5,787 nt of DNA from Rickettsiales bacterium (GTDB lineage Bacteria > Pseudomonadota > Alphaproteobacteria > Rs-D84), in NCBI GenBank assembly GCA_031263295.1, contig JAISGC010000087.1, positions 1 through 5,787 of the forward strand. The letters run 5' to 3'. A model generated the notes under the pieces. It did not search any database. It saw only the letters and a program-made list of their open reading frames with translations, and was not told where the DNA came from. Position numbers and translations under genes: made by a program. Below are positions 3,976 to 5,787 of the stretch, one piece after another. Each line of letters begins with the position of its first letter. The first letter of the stretch is position 1.

Positions 3976-5652
3976 ATGAAAAAACTTTTCGCAATTTTAT
4001 TTGCCGCCGTTGCCGCGCCCGCGCACGCCGCGCAATACGGCCGCGATGTTCAACAGGCTATGGCGCTCGAAGCCGCAGCTCAGCAATACGCGCCGATGCC
4101 GGATCAATACGCGGGCGCTCTGCCGGTGCGGGTCCTCGACGCGACGCTCGAAAAAGACATCCGCGCGGGCAATCACGCGACCAGCATAGCGGACCTTGAA
4201 CGCTGCAAAATGATATGGCCGAATGGAGTCTTCGCATGGGGCGCGCCGGATTCGGGCAATGGCTTGACCACATTAAAGCCGACCTGTTTGGCCGAGGTCT
4301 ACTTGAAGGCCGCGCCGAATGGCCAGCAGGCCGGAGTGAACGGCGGCGCGAACGACAAGATTGTGGCGGTCGCGTTCGTGCCCGCGGGCGGAACGCTGAA
4401 ATGCAATATCGGAGATTTTCCGCAGTCGGGATATTTGCCCGCGGCGGGCGATGTGATCTTCCCGGCGGACAATCCGCCGAGCATCGAGGATGTCGAAAAG
4501 GTTATGGACGCGGAGAACAAACAGAATGCGGTTATGAAAACGGTCAGCGCCGCATTGGTCGGCGGCGCCGGAATGTTTTTTGCCGCAGGCACGCAGGACA
4601 AGGGCAAGACCGCGGCCCTGACCGCCGCGGGCGCGGTCGGCGCTGGGGGCCTTGCGTTCGGAAGCACGCAGGTGGGCAAGGTCGCGGGCGATACTATGCT
4701 GTCGGCGGGGACCAACGCGGCGGTCGGCGCGGTTATGGGAAATATGAGCGCGGGAACGCTCGGCGGCGGCGACGCGATTTTGGTTATCAAGGATTGCGAC
4801 GGAGGGAAGTGTTTGTGGGGATATGTTATCGGCGGGGACAAGAGAGATGATGCCGGCAGTTTATGGTATAACATTAAAAGCAAGACTTTTCTTAAACAGT
4901 CGGGCACGAATCCGGATGTATGGCAACGCGAATCAAATGTGTGCAACCCGAAGATTTCCGGAGATGGAAGCGAGATCATAGAGCCTGATTCGCTGGATGG
5001 CGGGAACGGAGAAAAGTGGACCGCGTGGCTCAACGCCCACACAGGCACAGGCGAGCGCCAGTGTCTGGTCAAGTTTGGTGATGAGGGCGATTCTTATAAA
5101 GTCGAAAATTCAGATTTGGGCAGGTGCTTTACGGAGGGCAATTTTTATGTGCAGCTCAAAGAGGCACACAAGTGCGGGAACAGCATGCTTGCGATGATAG
5201 AGCTTGGCGCTGACCAAAAGGAAGGATTCTTCGGGACGAAGCTGAAAGATTTCAGGAAAAATAAAGCGGATGGAAAGTATAACGATGCGCAGGTTGTCGG
5301 CCGCAATCCCGACGGAACTAAAAATGATAATAAATCTATAAAAATAGGCGATAAAGACAATGCGGTTTTTTTCACCATCGCAAATTTCGTTCCGCTTGCG
5401 CAGACGGCAGACGACGGCGAGGTTATAGATTTCGGAAACAAGGCGCGGATGGGCTCGACCCTGATGGGCGCGGGCTCGGGCGCGGCGGTGGGTGCGCTGG
5501 CGTCTTTCCAAAACGCGCGGGCCGAGGTTCAGACCAGATATATTTCCGAACTTGAAAATTACGAGGGCACATTGTCGAGATTCTATTGCATAACCGGCAC
5601 CCGGTATTTGGACAAATACAACGCGAGCGTGATTATTCCGGCGATGAAGTAA
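3976..5652 (+). CDS. Exported cysteine-containing protein with glycine-zipper segments (gene B), function unknown
   Basis: 558 residues. The ATG at 3976 opens a clear Sec signal peptide (MKKLFAILFAAVAAPAHA, cleavage near residue 18-19). The mature N-terminal part (about 20-185) has Cys77, 104 and 143 and a Gln/Ala-rich beginning. Three small-residue hydrophobic stretches follow (about 189-205, 212-228, 243-263), then a polar central module (about 265-492) with Cys274, 279, 323, 363, 384 and 400, a last glycine zipper (STLMGAGSGAAVGALAS, 494-510) and a 48-residue tail with Cys538 ending SVIIPAMK. The plan parallels gene A, including VMP against IIPAMK-type endings after the last zipper, but direct identity is low. 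The central module is AT-richer than its surroundings. An envelope-associated role is inferred from signal peptide, cysteines and zippers only. A family I palindromic element begins 4 nt after the TAA. I do not recognise the family. Confidence 0.92.
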   Translation: MKKLFAILFAAVAAPAHAAQYGRDVQQAMALEAAAQQYAPMPDQYAGALPVRVLDATLEKDIRAGNHATSIADLERCKMIWPNGVFAWGAPDSGNGLTTLKPTCLAEVYLKAAPNGQQAGVNGGANDKIVAVAFVPAGGTLKCNIGDFPQSGYLPAAGDVIFPADNPPSIEDVEKVMDAENKQNAVMKTVSAALVGGAGMFFAAGTQDKGKTAALTAAGAVGAGGLAFGSTQVGKVAGDTMLSAGTNAAVGAVMGNMSAGTLGGGDAILVIKDCDGGKCLWGYVIGGDKRDDAGSLWYNIKSKTFLKQSGTNPDVWQRESNVCNPKISGDGSEIIEPDSLDGGNGEKWTAWLNAHTGTGERQCLVKFGDEGDSYKVENSDLGRCFTEGNFYVQLKEAHKCGNSMLAMIELGADQKEGFFGTKLKDFRKNKADGKYNDAQVVGRNPDGTKNDNKSIKIGDKDNAVFFTIANFVPLAQTADDGEVIDFGNKARMGSTLMGAGSGAAVGALASFQNARAEVQTRYISELENYEGTLSRFYCITGTRYLDKYNASVIIPAMK

Positions 5653-5656
5653 GACA

Positions 5657-5787
5657 GGTGTTCCCCTCCTTTGGAGGGGTGTCATTTTGCGTAGCAAAAT
5701 GTCGGGGTGGTGGCGAAGAATGGCACTGCCGGTTACAAGCACCACCCCGCCGCCTTCGGCGGCACCCCTCCAAAGGAGGGGAACACC
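5657..5787 (+). repeat. Palindromic element, family I, copy 3 (131 bp)
   Basis: Complete copy with both terminal inverted repeats intact (GGTGTTCCCC at the left end, GGGGAACACC at the right end, which coincides with the window end). Left arm: CATTTTGC, GTA loop, GCAAAATG (5683-5701). Right arm: GCCGCC, TTC loop, GGCGGC (5749-5763). CGGGGTGGTG and CACCACCCCG enclose a centre with GGCA/TGCC. It starts 4 nt after the stop codon of gene B. Its left arm shares no sequence with either arm of copy 1, yet the stem is perfect. Confidence 0.93.

Noticed and set aside
4299..5072. 257-aa minus-strand frame inside gene B
   Set aside because: A Pro/Ser/Ala-rich antisense shadow of gene B, which has the signal peptide and cysteine pattern of a real protein.
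5657..5787. Intrinsic terminator of gene B
   Set aside because: The element forms strong hairpins, but no T-run follows any of them, so it is not a standard Rho-independent terminator on sequence alone.

Overview
The window holds four genes. Every one of them is followed, 3 to 7 bases after its stop codon, by a palindromic repeat. The two large genes encode Sec-exported, cysteine-rich proteins with glycine-zipper segments: gene A (147-1919, minus, 590 aa) and gene B (3976-5652, plus, 558 aa). Between them lie a 107-residue protein of unknown function (2442-2765, minus) and a solitary mraZ (3249-3695, plus), transcribed divergently from a shared regulatory region. The export signals, mraZ and GC-rich coding sequence interrupted by dense intergenic palindromes suggest a Gram-negative bacterium. 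A host-associated alphaproteobacterium known from metagenomes is my guess, but nothing here fixes the taxon.\n\nLayout from left to right: a 133-bp palindromic element (7-139); gene A; its promoter (1925-2001); a 520-bp gene-free stretch (1920-2441) with an intrinsic-terminator-like hairpin facing plus, a nested AT-rich hairpin, a 28-nt perfect palindrome, half of a second copy of the first element, a minus-strand terminator and a 103-bp element with 33-bp perfect inverted arms; the 107-aa gene; its long structured leader (2788-2940) and promoter; a 35-bp palindrome; the mraZ promoter with an exact CIRCE half-site; a 104-bp three-way-junction repeat that separates the only Shine-Dalgarno-like sequence from the mraZ start; mraZ; a 202-bp palindromic element; the gene B promoter, homologous to that of gene A; gene B; and a 131-bp copy of the first element ending exactly at the window edge.\n\nThree threads stand out. 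First, the repeats share a design of constant terminal palindromes plus internal hairpin arms. Arm sequences differ between copies, but every stem stays paired, so secondary structure appears to be what is maintained. Second, genes A and B share a promoter module (GCTCTGGAATAAT, 33-35 nt, TATGATAWAAT) and a protein plan (signal peptide, cysteine-rich N-terminal part, glycine zipper, AT-richer central module, second glycine zipper, short tail), so they look like co-regulated, modular envelope proteins. Third, the 107-aa gene is preceded by a 104-nt nearly continuous RNA hairpin whose G-U wobbles all fit the transcribed strand, a candidate regulatory RNA. No tRNA, rRNA, CRISPR array or transposase gene was seen.
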